A stretch of DNA of 64,000 nucleotides, taken from positions 3,224,001-3,288,000 of the forward strand of contig CP071493.1 in assembly GCA_017354895.1 (NCBI GenBank), in the 5' to 3' direction. This DNA is from Podospora comata. Its lineage: Eukaryota; Ascomycota; Sordariomycetes; Sordariales; Podosporaceae. The translations under genes were made by a program, and so were the position numbers. Positions 45,807 to 57,891 of the stretch are shown piece by piece. Under the pieces are notes generated by a model, which saw nothing but the letters and a program-made list of their open reading frames with translations, was not told where the DNA came from and did no database searches. Numbering within the stretch: the first letter of the stretch is position 1; each line of letters starts with the position of its first letter.

Positions 45807-46480
45807 ACGGCCGCGTGCTCTGTTTAGTCACAGCTTGTTTATCTCTTTGGTTTCCTTCTTTGCTTCTTCTCCGTTTCTACATTCTTCACGCCAGGTCCGG
45901 GCCGGTTTTACCTACCCTGGCAATCCACACCGTCCGCTGGAATCAACCGGATGGATATACACTAATGATACCTTGAACACAAGGCCAAGCACGCGGCAAC
46001 ACTTTCATCCCCGAGGCCTATCATCCCTTTCACATCACGGACGGCACGATCATCGACATATTTGTGGGATGTACCAAAAGCTGTCCCACCAACCCACACC
46101 TTCTGAAGTTTGCCGGGTCTTTTACTGTACTCGGGCTCTTCCTTTCACGATGGATTGGGTGGCTTTGTCATATCCCTCCTCTCTCGCCGTCTCAACCATC
46201 ACCATCCCGCACACGTACATGCACATGGCACATAGAGTCCGACACCCGAACATATCACCATATTGCCTATACAACTGGTTCCGGTGTTAGAGTACGACGA
46301 CGTGCGTTTTTCTGTCGCATAGGAGGTAGCCATGATTTCATGTCCCTTGAGCGATATCATTCCCCCCATTTTTTTCATTTACGCTGTTGCCTCTACATAG
46401 AGAGCATGGGCGGGAACCACAGCCATGCGGGATCATTTATTATACGTTTTGAGGGGAAGGGAACAGTTCAGTTTTTCTTT

Positions 46481-46536
46481 TCATCAACATCATCAACTTC
46501 ATCAACTTCATCAACATCATCAATATTATCATCAAT
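46481..46536. repeat. Imperfect (CATCAA/CTTCAT) tandem repeat
   Basis: Alternating TCATCAACA and TCATCAACT units over about 56 bp, ending in a degenerate ATTATCATCAAT. Confidence 0.88.
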
Positions 46537-46823
46537 AGCGAGCAGCACCCCAAACAACAACAACAACAAAAGTTTTTCAGTGGACGTCTTATCAAAAACA
46601 TGAGACGCAATCCACGCTTCGACCGATCGAAACCAATTATCTCGGACACGAAGAACAACATGGCATGGCATGAAATGGCACCAACCCTAATGAAAGGGAC
46701 AAATCTTTCCCAAATAATTTTACCATGATGAAAATCTCAAGAAGAAATCTTGTATATAGAACATGCCATGAACGGAAACAGAACCTTGTATATAGCTTAC
46801 AGACATCAGCGGGGGTACACCAG

Positions 46824-46852
46824 CACACACACACACACACATATATATATAA
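46824..46852. repeat. Compound (CA)n(TA)n microsatellite
   Basis: About nine CA units run directly into about five TA units. Confidence 0.9.
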
Positions 46853-47555
46853 AGGCAACACGGAAAAGAAGTGTGTGTGTATATGGTTCTCTTTTTGTCA
46901 GGGGAAAGGGAGAAACCCACCGCCTCGGTTCTTGTTTTCTACCTGGAGCTAACGACTTTGATCAGCTCAGGATTGTTTAAATCCTCCCTATTGGAGGTGG
47001 TGATTCAACAGAAGGAACTCACCTATACGCCGAGCCCTGCCTGGTGCGATCATTTCGCCCATAAAAGAAAGCCATCCTATTGATGGATCAAAAGGCAGAG
47101 AACCACAGATGATATCATTTGCCACAACCCCGTTTCCTGATACACTCAATCCCTCGCTGGTGCCGGGGAAGGGGAAAAATGGGGGGAATGTATATAGCTC
47201 GGTCGGTGTATTGAATACAATACAATAAAGCAATAAAACGTACTCTAAAAATTCACGACATTGAACTTGGTTGCAATTGTTTTTGGTAGATTTAATTTGG
47301 GGGATAGATAGCCCTAAGACAGGACAGTCAGGTGGTGATGATGAACTCCCATAACCTAAGATGTTTTTCTTCACCAAGGTGGACTGACTTTAAGCCTCCC
47401 ATGGGCTTTGCTTGAAGAGAGGATTGGGTTATATCTCTTTAAACAAGCTAATGAGGCGGCTTAATATCCACCCAGGTTAAGAAAAGAAAAAACCATCTTG
47501 GATATTTGGGGGAACCATCACCAACACTTTTTTTTTGAGCAAGACTAAATAGAAA

Positions 47556-49523
47556 CTAGAGCCTGAAACTCTCCCTCACCGCCCCGCCCAACCGTCTGAT
47601 AGCCTCAGTCATATTCCCCGGCGTAGCAGCCGCAAACGTAGCCCTGAAGAACAGCCCCGTCGGCGCCACCTCCTGCTGGGCACGAAACCAACTCCCCCTT
47701 GCGATGAGCACTCCCTTGTCGATACAAGACTTGAAAATCTCTTCTTCAATCTCGAGAATAGATTTTGTTCTCGAGTCCGGGTGGAGGGTGTGGTCTAGGT
47801 GGAGCCATTGCTGTCATATATCAGCGACTATACCAAGGGTAAAGGGGGGTAAAAAAAAAACAACTCACAAACATGCCCGCCCTCACAACACCCCAACTCA
47901 CCACCTCTTTGGGTAAATACTCCTCGCACGCCTTGAGGAGCGTGTTCCTTCTTTCGGTGTACTCTCTCTGTAGCACCATCAACCACTTTAGATACCCCTC
48001 GTGACCCCACGTCTCGTCGAGTAGTTTATGTAAAATGACCTGAGAGAACCCGCTGGGTCCCTGATTGGCGACTTCGGCGTGTCGGAGGAAGCGCTCGACG
48101 AGTTGGTCTGAGGCGGTGAGCCAGCCTAGTCTTGAGCCGGGGACTAGGACTTTGGAGAAGGAGTCCATTCTGATGACTCGCCCGTCCGTGTCCATGCTTA
48201 ACAAAGTTGGGAGGAGGGAGTCGAGGAAGTCGGTTGTGTTGGAAGGGGCAGGGGTAAGGGTTGGGGTGATGGTGGGCGGGAGTTGGAGGTAGTAATATGG
48301 TTCGTCTTCGATGATCACCAGATCGTGCTTGGAGCAGATGTCGTAGATTTGCTTTCTTCGCTCTGGGCCTTGGGTTGCTCCTGTTGGGTTCTGACCGGAT
48401 GGCACCGTGTATAAGACGTGTGGTTTTCGCTTGTTGTCCCGTTCGGAAGGGCTCCATGTTGAGAGGATGTGGTCTAGTTCGGAGGGGATAAGGCCTTGGT
48501 CGTCGATGGGAACGCCAAAGGTGGGGATGCCCAAGGGGTGGGCTGTTTCCAAGGCCGTGGCAAAAGAGAATTCTTCTGTGAGGATGGAGTCGTTTCTGGA
48601 GGAGTCGCAGAGCATGCGGAGGGTTTGCTCTAAAGCACCGGTCGAGCCGACGGTGAGGCAGGTTTTCCAGTCGGCGTAGGGGGGGTTGGAGACGAGTTCC
48701 GTGTGTTCGGTTACGAAGCGGATGAGTTGGGCCGAGCCATGTGCTTGAGCGTAGTTGAGTGAGATGGAAAGGTCGTATTCTTTTTGGACTGGGGCTGAGG
48801 GATGGGTGTCGTATTTGCCGATGGTGATGTCTTGGAAGGCGGGGTGGACCTCTGGGGGCGAGAGAGTTGGGTTGTGAAGGTAATCTGGGACGGAGAGGGA
48901 GATGGAGTTGATGGGGAAGTACTCTGGGCACGGAAGGCCACCGCCGAGTGAGATGATGCCAGGGGTTTTGAGGTGGCGGGCAGCTTGTTTGAGCTTGCAT
49001 GGTTCGCGGATAGAAGCTTCGTAGGAGAGATGATCTGTTTCACGTTAATAAATGTTCCATAGTTGGTGATGGTGGGGGGGGACATACGGCTCATGTCCTT
49101 TGCCATCGGCTTTCCTGATGACTGTTGAAGCTATGTCAGCTTGACAATAAATAACGGTTCATGAGTGGCACTTACATCCCCCTTGAAAACCCCTGAATCA
49201 CACCCCGCCGCCGTCGGGGCCACCAACCTCCCCGCCCTCCTCCTCCTCTCCAAAATCTCGCCAATAGTCACCCTCTTATTCTTCGTCGGTGTCTCTGGGA
49301 TATCTGGCAACTCAACCTCAGGTAGAGGTGAAGGGCCACCAATCACCGTCGCCTCGGCAGCCGAATCTAACTTTGGTCTGCTGTGAAATGATGTCTGTTG
49401 GCCATTGTTGCTTTGAGCTTTCTTATAATTGTTGATGAAACCCGGCCGAGACGTCAAACCCCAACTCCGAGACCGGGGCACCACAGCAGCGGCCCCGGAG
49501 CCGAGACGGGCAGCTCTCCGCAT
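47556..49523 (-). CDS. ARO8: Aro8-type aminotransferase (PLP fold type I)
   Basis: Four exons (49176..49523, 49088..49121, 47869..49034, 47556..47810) predict 600 aa. This family transfers amino groups on aromatic amino acids, kynurenine or 2-aminoadipate using PLP. The start region SLGGGLPCPEYFPI, the substrate region TVGSTGALEQTLRMLCD, YTVPSGQNPTGAT, IIEDEPYYYLQL and the PLP-lysine motif SFSKVLVPGSRLGW (Lys about 422) are all present; the C-terminus has IARGSWFRAQQ and LFFRATFAAATP. The first 120 residues form an Arg-rich, partly disordered extension (RRAARLGSGAAAVVPRSRS) that may be a mitochondrial or sorting region. The ATG at 49523 is the first in frame; the open frame extends further only through a non-ATG start. 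Exon 2 is only 34 nt. Exact substrate is not readable from sequence. Confidence 0.9.
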
Positions 49524-50174
49524 ATTTGTGTTCCGTTCCGGTTGCCGTGCCAAGGACCGGGATTGTGTGTGTGTGTGTGTGTAAGTGAGATAGATGTCCG
49601 AGAGTACCAGGGTTGATGATGCAGAACAAAAAACAAAAGAGCTTCCAATACAAAACCAATATCACTATTTATTTGAGAATGGTATCAACAGAAGATAAGA
49701 AAGAGATATATCTTGATGGAGCACGACTGTGCAACGTGTATGTAGCGTCAGTGATAAGCACCACCGGGACACGGCGGGGTCGAACTAACAACGGCTACCT
49801 TCGGGTCGAGTCACCCATCCCGGCCCGCAACAAAGCTTACCTGGCCGTTCCGTTGTCCACAAAACTAACAAAAAAAGGGAGGATAAGGATGGCTCACTGA
49901 CCGCTCCCTGTGACCTGTCTGTACGTAATTAGCTTTAGTCGGGATAGTCCTCATCGGATGCCGTTCTCCAGAGTTATGCAAGATATGCATATAACAGTCG
50001 AGATGGGATGAGATGGCACGGATGGGATGAGATGGAAAAACACATCATAGATGAGTAAAATCTCATAAATCATAGTCTTACAAATCCCTGTAGAGGAAGA
50101 AAGCATGCCGCTGAGTGAGACAGTCTGATATATACCATAACCCAAAATCAAAACCCCGATCCCCATTCCTGATA
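49524..50174. other. Aminotransferase promoter and P450 3' flank
   Basis: About 650 bp between two minus-strand genes. A (TG)n run lies close to the aminotransferase start; otherwise nothing recognisable. Confidence 0.6.
49564..49582. repeat. (TG)n microsatellite
   Basis: About nine TG units some 40 bp upstream of the aminotransferase start codon. Confidence 0.9.
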
Positions 50175-51965
50175 TCAAGCCTTCTTGGCCTCCCAGAACC
50201 CAACCTTTACACCATCACCCGGTTGCAGCACAATCTCGGCCCTCAGGCACGGGTTGCCACCATCAATCTCACCCATGTAGTTGTCCAGCCTCTCGTACTT
50301 TTGAAATAACCTGGTCAACACGTATGCCATCTCGGTCAGCGCAAACTGCTGCCCGATGCAGATTCTCGGACCGCCGTTGAAGGGGATGTACTGCCATGGC
50401 TTGGGTTGCCAGACGGACCATCGATCTGGGCTGAAGACATCGACTGGGGCGAAGTTGGCGGATACGGGGGGATAGAGGTCTTCACGGCGTTGCATGACGA
50501 GAGTGGAGTAGGCGATGGGTGTATCCTTAAGGACCTTGACTGGAAGGGAGCCATCGGGACCGCCTCCACGGGGGAGGGTGGTATCTTTGAGCGCGAGACG
50601 GACACTGAGCACGAATTGTCAATATAATGTTCAGGTATAGAATAGGGGGGGCGGGGGGGTTACTAACTTGAAGGGCACAACAGGATACAACCTCAGTGTC
50701 TCGTTCATGACATTCTGAAGGTACTTCATCCCCTTGAGATCCTCATAAGTAGGCGCACGAGTAGGACCAACCACACGCAAGATTTCCTCTCTCAACTTCT
50801 TGAGAGCTTCAGGGTGGCGAGCGAGTTCGTAGATGGTCCAGGACAAGGTGCAAGCGGTGGTGTCTCTTCCGGCCAACAGGACAGCAATAAGTTGGTCCCT
50901 GAGAACTTGACGATCACGGGTGAACCCAGCCAGGGCATGCAGGAAGGTATAACCGGCGTCAGACTTGCTGGCGAGGTCGTTAGGGTCAAGACGGAGGGTC
51001 TGCTCGATGTACTGGTTGATGAAGGCGTTGATGATTTTCATGCCCTTGCGGAAGGAGCCACGGGGGACGAAGACGTTGAGGGGCCCAGCACGGCTAATGA
51101 TGGACTGAACTCTTTGGACTTCGGCGAAGGCTTCGGCGAATTCTTGGCGGGGGTTGCTACATTTCCATCATATATCAGCCCCCTGTCCAAATGGAAAGGC
51201 TTAATCTGTTAAAGCATACCTGAGAGACTTGACATCCTTGCCCAACAGGAAATCTGTCGCCGAGTCAAGTGTAAACCGGAAGAACAAATCGCTGATATCA
51301 ACTGGCTTCCCATTGCCAGCCTCAAGATCCACATGCTGTCCCTCGCCATTGAGAGCTCCTCCGTTCGCAATAGCCCGGAAGAGAGTCTGCATGTGCTTCT
51401 CAAACACGTGCAGGTCGCTGACACGGTCTTTGATGAACTGAGGTCTGATCAACTGTCGGCTGCCATGCCACAAATCTCCATCGGTAGTGAAAATGCTGTC
51501 GCCCAAAAAGGCCTTCCACTCCCTGTGGAAGGGCTCGCCCTTGCCATAATCACCGAACTGGGTTGCCAGGATAGCTTTGATGTTCTCGGGGTCGCAGGTC
51601 ATGAGCACGCGGCGGCCAGCAATACGGTTCTCGACGGTTGATGAGTTGGCCTGTACAAAGAGGGATTTCCACATGGGGAGGTTCTGGTAGTTCATTGAAG
51701 CCTTGACGCTGCGGTAAATAAAATCGATACCTGTGTTGGTTAGACATGACATACACAGTACCTGGGACCGAGGAGACATCTTACTGAACGGCAACTTGGA
51801 GGGAATCCTTGGTGGCCTTGCGCCAGTCATCCGGGCAAGCTTGATTTCCTGCCATGCAGGCCTCAAAACTAGCCACCAAGCCAGATGTGCCAGAAGCAGT
51901 GCTGGTCCGAGGATCAACACTGATTTAACCGAGACATGCTCGATAGCTGTTTCAACGAGTCCCAT
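50175..51965 (-). CDS. Cytochrome P450, CYP52-clan (alkane/fatty-acid hydroxylase type)
   Basis: Four exons (51785..51965, 51220..51730, 50668..51156, 50175..50604) predict 536 aa. It is a membrane-bound haem monooxygenase of the ER, anchored by an N-terminal segment (VLILGPALLLAHLAWWLVL). P450 marks are LLAGRDTTACTLSW (I-helix oxygen-binding), NETLRLYPVVPFN (ExxR) and FNGGPRICIGQQFAL (haem-binding, Cys about 476). FGDYGKGEPFHREW and GDSIFTTDGDLWHGSR resemble CYP52 and related fungal families that hydroxylate alkanes and fatty acids; substrate is inferred only from that. Introns are 51731..51784, 51157..51219 and 50605..50667; the last uses the uncommon donor GTTAGT. The first is 54 nt and in frame. 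Confidence 0.9.
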
Positions 51966-52141
51966 CTTGGTGTTGAAGAAAGCACAGAAGCCAACGAAGA
52001 AACGATACCCCGAACTAGCGGGTAGAGCAGATAACTCCCCTCAGTATCTGCGTCCTCACAGAGAAGACGAGTAGAGGGAAGTAAAAACAAACAGCCGCCC
52101 GCGACCAAGAACGGCTCACCGGTTGGACTCGGCTGCCGCCG

Positions 52142-52147
52142 TATATA
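52142..52147 (-). promoter_or_regulatory. Candidate TATA element of the P450 gene
   Basis: TATATA in CGTATATAAAGCC, about 180 bp upstream of the P450 start codon. The position suits a TATA box; transcription start is unknown. Confidence 0.35.
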
Positions 52148-54259
52148 AAGCCAGGTTTTCGCCGCAGGGGTCAACAGCTGTTGAGCAACCAAAGCAGCAG
52201 ATCAACACGGTCCCTAGAGGGTACAACCGTATGCTGGCCGTATGATATGCGTCCGGTACGAGCGTGTATGTGGTGATATATGACAATGACGGCAGAGACA
52301 AGAGTGTAAGCAAGTAGTGTGGGACACCAGGAGACGTGCAGCTCCCTTGCTCTTTATTCCATCTGATTTTCCAACAGACAGAAAAAATCCTACCTCCCCA
52401 GGGAAGCAGGCGCGGGGGGCGGGCATAATTTCCATCCGTTATTCCGAAATCCGTACGTAGGCGAGCCTCTGAGGGGTTCAGAAGAAGTTGGAAGTTGGGA
52501 AAGAGCCAAGTTCGGTTGGCATTCATTGTCTGTGACACACCTAGCTCCACCCCAAGCAATGTCTACAGTAGCATCCTGGCGTCTGTGCACAGAGATGGTC
52601 GGAATCAAGCCGACCAGCAGACCTCTCTCTCTCTGCTTCCTGCGGCCAGCATTGCGATGGCGACACAGCATCGACCTTTGCGCACGTGTGGCCCGTATCC
52701 CGACCTCTCTTCTTCTTTGAGTCCAAACAAAGAAGCCATATCCCAAGCCTCGGCTAGCTGAAGAGAAGTTCCAAAAAGCTCTCCGATCCCGTGTCTTCCG
52801 CCTTTCTCGAGACAGAGCAAAAAGACCCCGTTTCTGGCAGGCGGGTCGGGACCAACCCGCGCGTCATCTATTGGGGGGGTGTTCGGGGGACTAATCCCAA
52901 GGCAGACAGGGCCGAGGCTCCTTTCTCTTGACAAGACCTGCTAAAAGGCGGGGAAACGGCCAGTTGTGGGGTTGCAATTGCATCTTGGGACGTTGCGGAT
53001 CGTGCGCGATGCATCAAGTGGCGTGGTCTTTTTCCTGTCGAAAGTGCATATCGAAACATACACTTCGTCGTCTGGATCTTTGTGGCAGACGTGAGTGGTA
53101 CGGGCGGAATACAACCTACGGCAGTTAAGCTCACGGGAGACGAGCTCTCGGGAGCAACCCAGGAGGTGGAAGATGGCACAAGAAATCGCGTGGCTCGGAT
53201 CCGGTGCGCGATTGGGGCGGTGTGGTCCATGTACACTGTATATAGTGTAACGGTGAGACCAGTTGTGCATAACACGAGCGAACTGTCGGTTCTTGTGGTT
53301 GTTGAAGATTTCCAAAATGTTCTTCTGTTCGGTCGTAACAAGGTGCTGACGTGAAGATGGGTTCCACCCCCGCAAACTGCCAAACAGCGCTAACCTTGCC
53401 ACTATCTACCCCAGAAACCCCACTGATTCCGGGCAAAGGCTAACCCTATTAGGGACCGTTGTTGGCCGCATGTAAGTGACTTCTTGCAAAACTGCCGTCA
53501 CTGCAATCAACCTCACTCGGCCGAGTGTTCAAGATTGGATTTCATAAGGGAGACTTCGCTATAACTGCATTGTCTAATTGCATTTGCAAACTCCGCATTG
53601 TTTCTGAGCTATCTCCTGCCAAACTCAGGGGCACTCAAACATCCCGATTCTCAGTGTCACTCTGACATTCCCATAGCCCACAAAGCTCACCAAATTTGGA
53701 GAAGCTCTCTCAAGAAATTCACATGAAAGTACCTTATACCCTTCCTCGGCCTGTCCTGCATTTCCCCCGCAGCCAATATACGGCTGAGCACTCCAAATCC
53801 AATCACAGCTTTGGCTCTGCATCAGGTAAAGACCAACAAACACAAGCTCTTGGGAGGACCAAAACTGGCGTCAGATGATGATTTTATACTTGTAAACTAG
53901 CTGCAGCTATCCAGCTGGGCAAACAAACAGACGATCCCTCGGGGTTGAGCCTGCAAGCTGAACCGTAGTCCGTCTTGGAAGGTTGAGTTGTACTACGCAG
54001 ACAAGTCTGAAGGGATCTTATCTTGGACCTTTATTCCATGCCAGTAACAACTAACACCCTCGAAAGACGCAAGGACGCCCCTCGACTTCCGTTCGGCGCA
54101 GTCGTTATTTCTTGACACCTTGACACCACGGTTCCCATTTACATAACAATACTCGCAATAGTAAAGTATATACACTACTTCACCGGCCAAGATCATCCCA
54201 TATGGCCGAGATGGAACTTGCGGAACAATCCAGACTTATACGGATCTGTCCCGACTAAC

Positions 54260-54298
54260 ACCACCATCACCACCACCACCACCACCACCACCACCACA
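54260..54298. repeat. (CAC)n trinucleotide repeat
   Basis: About twelve CAC units with one CAT interruption, just downstream of the hexosaminidase stop codon. Confidence 0.92.
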
Positions 54299-54373
54299 GC
54301 ACCAACATAGCCAAACCACAACTCCAACCGCACTAAACTCGAAACTACCTAGCAGACACACCTCACCTCAGCC

Positions 54374-56336
54374 TCACATAGCAAACTCACACTCCCACGG
54401 CTCACCCTGCACGCAAAACTCCTGCGAAATCGGGCTCGCCCTCACCCCCCTCCTGACCAATCTCTCCCTAAACTCAGTAAGTCTAGGAAAAGCCTCAATC
54501 TGGCTCCTGTTCTGCCCGGTATTATCATCAACCCTCCCGGACCAAAGCACCTCCCCCGCCACGCTCGCCCTAGGCCAGACAATACCATCCAGATTCATCG
54601 GATCAATCGTCTCACTCCAAACCGCCACCTCCCCTCCAAGCACAAGCTTCGCCTCCTCCTCAGTAAGGTTGGCAGTAGGATCATGAGAGTAAATCAGCCC
54701 CCAAGACTTTGTCGGTCCGCACCAGTCATTAAACGGATACCCTGTCTTGAAAGGCAGCCCATTCTCCCAGGTGATCCACTGCCCTCTTCCACAGTCGAGA
54801 TACTACATCATCATGTCAGCCTTTACCCCCCCCTTTTTTATTTTTTCTCTCCCTAATCAAAAAGAAAGAAAAACTCACCCAAAAATTATAATTACTATCA
54901 ATAACCCTATGCCCCATCCCAACCAACTCCTTCACCGCCCCCGCCCCAAGCCAGCTCTGCACCACCGTCCCTTCTCCAAGTGTAACATTCCACTCCAAAG
55001 GAATCTCCTCCCACACCACCGGCGTCAGCCCCTTTTCCCTAACCCTCTCATGCTGCTTATCAATAAACTTTTGCAGTAACGGCTGCAAAACCTCCGAACT
55101 ATTCGACCTAATCCCCTCATCAAGCATAGAATCATTCCTATTCAACTCATCCCCCCCCGTGTGAAAATAAGCCGCGTACCTCTCCACCCTGGGCAAAAGA
55201 TCATCAAACAACCTCCCCAAAAACTCGTCAACAGCCGTGTTGTTGAGCTTGAACGCCCCGCACGGCGGCTGGGCGCACCACCAGTGATACGGCTGCTCAT
55301 TATACGCGACAATCAGCTCCGGATGCGACAGCGAGACGGAACCAATATGCCCCGGCATGTCAATCTCGAAATAGACCTCCACCCCGCGGACGGCGCCGTA
55401 TTTCTGGATTGATTCCACGTCGGAAGGGGAGTAAGTCTCGCTGGGGTGGTGTGCGCCTTTCTCGGAAAGTTCTGGCATTGATGGGATGACAAGAGGCCAG
55501 GATTGGGAGTCTGTGACGTGGATGTGGAGGCGGTTGAGTTTACTCCAGGCCATGGCGTCGATTGTCCTGAGGATGTCCTCCACTGGGAAGAAATGGCGGG
55601 CCGTGTCGAGGAGGATGCCCCGGTGGGGGAACTTGGGGGAGTCGGTTATTGAGACGGGGGCGTAGGGGGTGTACCAGAATGTGCCTGACGAGTGCTGGTA
55701 GAAGAGCTGGGAAAAGGTTTCCAGGCCGCGGAGGATGCCGATTGAGGAGACGGCTGTGAGTTTGGCGTGGCCGGATTTGCTTAGGGTCAGGTTGTAGGAC
55801 TCGTCGACTTCGCCTGCTAGTGGCTTGAAGGCGGAGCGGTCGTCCGCGGCTGTCTGGATGATTTCGAGAGTTTGGAGCCATTCTAATTTGTCGAGGTCGG
55901 GTTCGTACTTTGTGTTTGGCTTGTGGAGGATCCAGGGGACAAACTTGCTGTTGAATATCCCGGTGAGGGCTCTGGAGACGCCGGCTTGGACGATTTCCTT
56001 GCTGGTGAAGCCGGAGGGCGTGTAGCCGTAAGTGTAGGGGATCTGTTGGAAGGCAAGGTTTTCAGTTAATACTTCCTCCTCTTGGCCATCATCATTCACG
56101 TCATCCGAGCAGTGAGCAGGGCATTCATGGGGCTGTGGCTCAGAGGAAGGAATGGAAGAGGAAGACCAGCGTACAAATGCACCGTTGTATGTGACTTCAA
56201 TGTTCTGATTCAGAAACTGGACGCCATCTCCTTTGGTGAATTTTTGAGGGGCAGGCCATACAGCTGCTACAGGGTTGAGGAAGAGGGGGTATAGAAAGCA
56301 GAGAGCCGTCACGAGCGACGGCAAACGAGAAAACAT
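54374..56336 (-). CDS. Secreted beta-N-acetylhexosaminidase, GH20
   Basis: Two exons (54879..56336 and 54374..54802) predict 628 aa. GH20 enzymes release terminal N-acetylglucosamine from chitin oligomers and glycans outside the cell. A signal peptide (SLVTALCFLYPLFLNPVAA) precedes a GH20b-type N-terminal domain (AVWPAPQKFTKGD) and the catalytic barrel with HRGILLDTARHFFPVEDIL, LHIHVTDSQSWPL, FEIDMPGHIGS and the catalytic pair D396-E397 in FHTGGDELN. The second exon carries YLDCGRGQWITWEN, WGLIYSHDP, GGEVAVWSE and WPRASVAGEVLW, the usual C-terminal substrate wall. The intron 54803..54878 starts GTGAGT and ends ATGTAG; retention would replace the end with a short Lys-rich tail. A TATA-like box lies about 195 bp upstream. 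Confidence 0.95.
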
Positions 56337-57891
56337 GCTGGGTTGTATTGGAGGTGGGAATACCGCAGAGGTCGGGAATATTTGGGGGGAAAAGCAGGAG
56401 AAGGTGACCTTGAAGCTGCCTGTGGTGTTTTCAACCCCAAGGCAAACCAAGGGCAGGCGGGTGAAAGCAGGGACAGGGCAGGGCAGGCCAAGGCTGGAGA
56501 ACAGAGGGAGCAGCAGGCTTTGGATGATGTTTATATAAATCAGAAATGGGCATTCAAGGGCTGGTCTTCCAATTCATGCATTCAATCGGTGTACCGCGAA
56601 CGGGTATTCTGCCACAAAGCCCGCGCCCGGATGGAGCTCCCGCATCCAATCAAGACTTGGTAGCACGGGATGATGGCACGGTGCAGGGCACCACAAGACC
56701 GACCCAGGTGTGCCAGTTGGTGTTGCTTCAGGTCTCAGCGGAATTTTGTGGCGTCGATGCTACCTGGTTGTTAGAGTCCAGATGATGAAGAGTTGTGTTG
56801 ATCCAAATCTTTGAAGCTGCTGTGAGGGGGCGCAACGTTACGTCTAAACCAGGTAGCTGCTCTCTTGTTGGGCAATAGGCCGTGTAAGTGCCGAAGGCCA
56901 AGTCTCAGCCGAAGCCACGTTAAGCAGCTTGCATGTGTTTTTCCCAAAGTCGAGATAACTTCAGGAAGAGGAAGAAGAAGATGGCATGTAGAATGTTTGT
57001 TTGCGGTACCCTGATTGCCTTGATGTACAGATGCGGGTCCCAACCGAGACCTGCGGGGATCCTGATGACGATGATCACTGCCGGAGGGAGCTCTTCTCTG
57101 CCGGCCGAGATAGCTCCCATAGCCTACGTGATCAGTTGCTTACAACTGAACCCTGACAGCTATAGGGGCACAGTTTATGCGCAGGCAGTTGACGGAAGTT
57201 GTTCCAGCCCCGTTCTATTTCAAGCAGGTGGTGGTGGCTGGGAAGACTGTGTGTAACTGACAGGAGGTAGAGCTCGTAGAGATGCAGAAACGATAAGATA
57301 AGCTCACTGCTGAATAAGCACTACGAGTGAACTGGCACTTGCTCCCACTTTCCTCAATGACGCCATGGTCCGTGCCCTTCTTATTCTTCCCCACTAGCCC
57401 AAGTCACGTGAAGGCCGCCACTGCGCAAAACACTCACCAGCCACACAACTTGGAGAACTCATTCAGCCTGGTCGCGCAAGGTTCGGCTCACCCAGTTGAA
57501 TGATATTCGTAAAACTTTCCACCACATCCCCAACCACAAACAAACACTTCTTCCTACGATTCAACTCCCTCGGACCCTCTTATTCATCAGCCGAATAAAT
57601 CCCCTCCTTCGCAAGCCTTTGAAGGTTCTGCCCCGTTTCAGTCAGCCCGCGCACCGAGCGGTCGCGTCTCGAAGCTCCGCTGTCGTCTTTCAAAGGATTT
57701 CGCCGCTTCTATATCCACAGAGCCCACCCTCGACTTGGGCCCGAACCAACAACAACAAGCGATTTCATCTCTTCGCAACAACGGACCACCCCCGCCAGGG
57801 CAACTCTTGTCTTTCTTTGCGACAGCCCGAACCATCGGTCCTTCATCACCGAATTCCTCCTCTGCTAGCCTAACAGCAACACCACGCGACC
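56337..57891. other. Divergent intergenic region hexosaminidase / NAB2
   Basis: About 1.55 kb between divergent start codons. It contains the hexosaminidase TATA-like element and, from about 57490 on, a C-rich leader upstream of NAB2. No supported gene. Confidence 0.6.
56530..56539 (-). promoter_or_regulatory. Candidate TATA element of the hexosaminidase gene
   Basis: TTTATATAAA, a strong TATA match on the minus strand about 195 bp upstream of the start codon. Confidence 0.45.

Larger units (their letters stand above)
45807..47555. other. Convergent 3' intergenic region with microsatellites
   Basis: About 1.75 kb. It holds a CATCAA-type repeat, a CA/TA dinucleotide run and T-rich tracts. 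Open frames here are low-complexity. Confidence 0.6.
51966..54373. other. P450 promoter region and long spacer; no supported gene
   Basis: About 2.4 kb. A TATATA element occurs at 52142-52147 and a CAC run near 54260. Open frames on both strands are below 175 codons, overlap each other and show no domain. Confidence 0.5.

Noticed and set aside
46481-46536. Spaced repeat resembling a CRISPR-like array
   Set aside because: Units are 9 nt tandem repeats without unique spacers; an ordinary microsatellite.
49740-49840. Possible tRNA because of a GGTCGAAC-like segment
   Set aside because: No acceptor stem or anticodon arm could be drawn around it.
47556-51965. Aminotransferase and P450 as a secondary-metabolite cluster
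   Set aside because: No backbone synthase, transporter or regulator nearby; neighbours are housekeeping genes, and both enzymes belong to families with primary roles.
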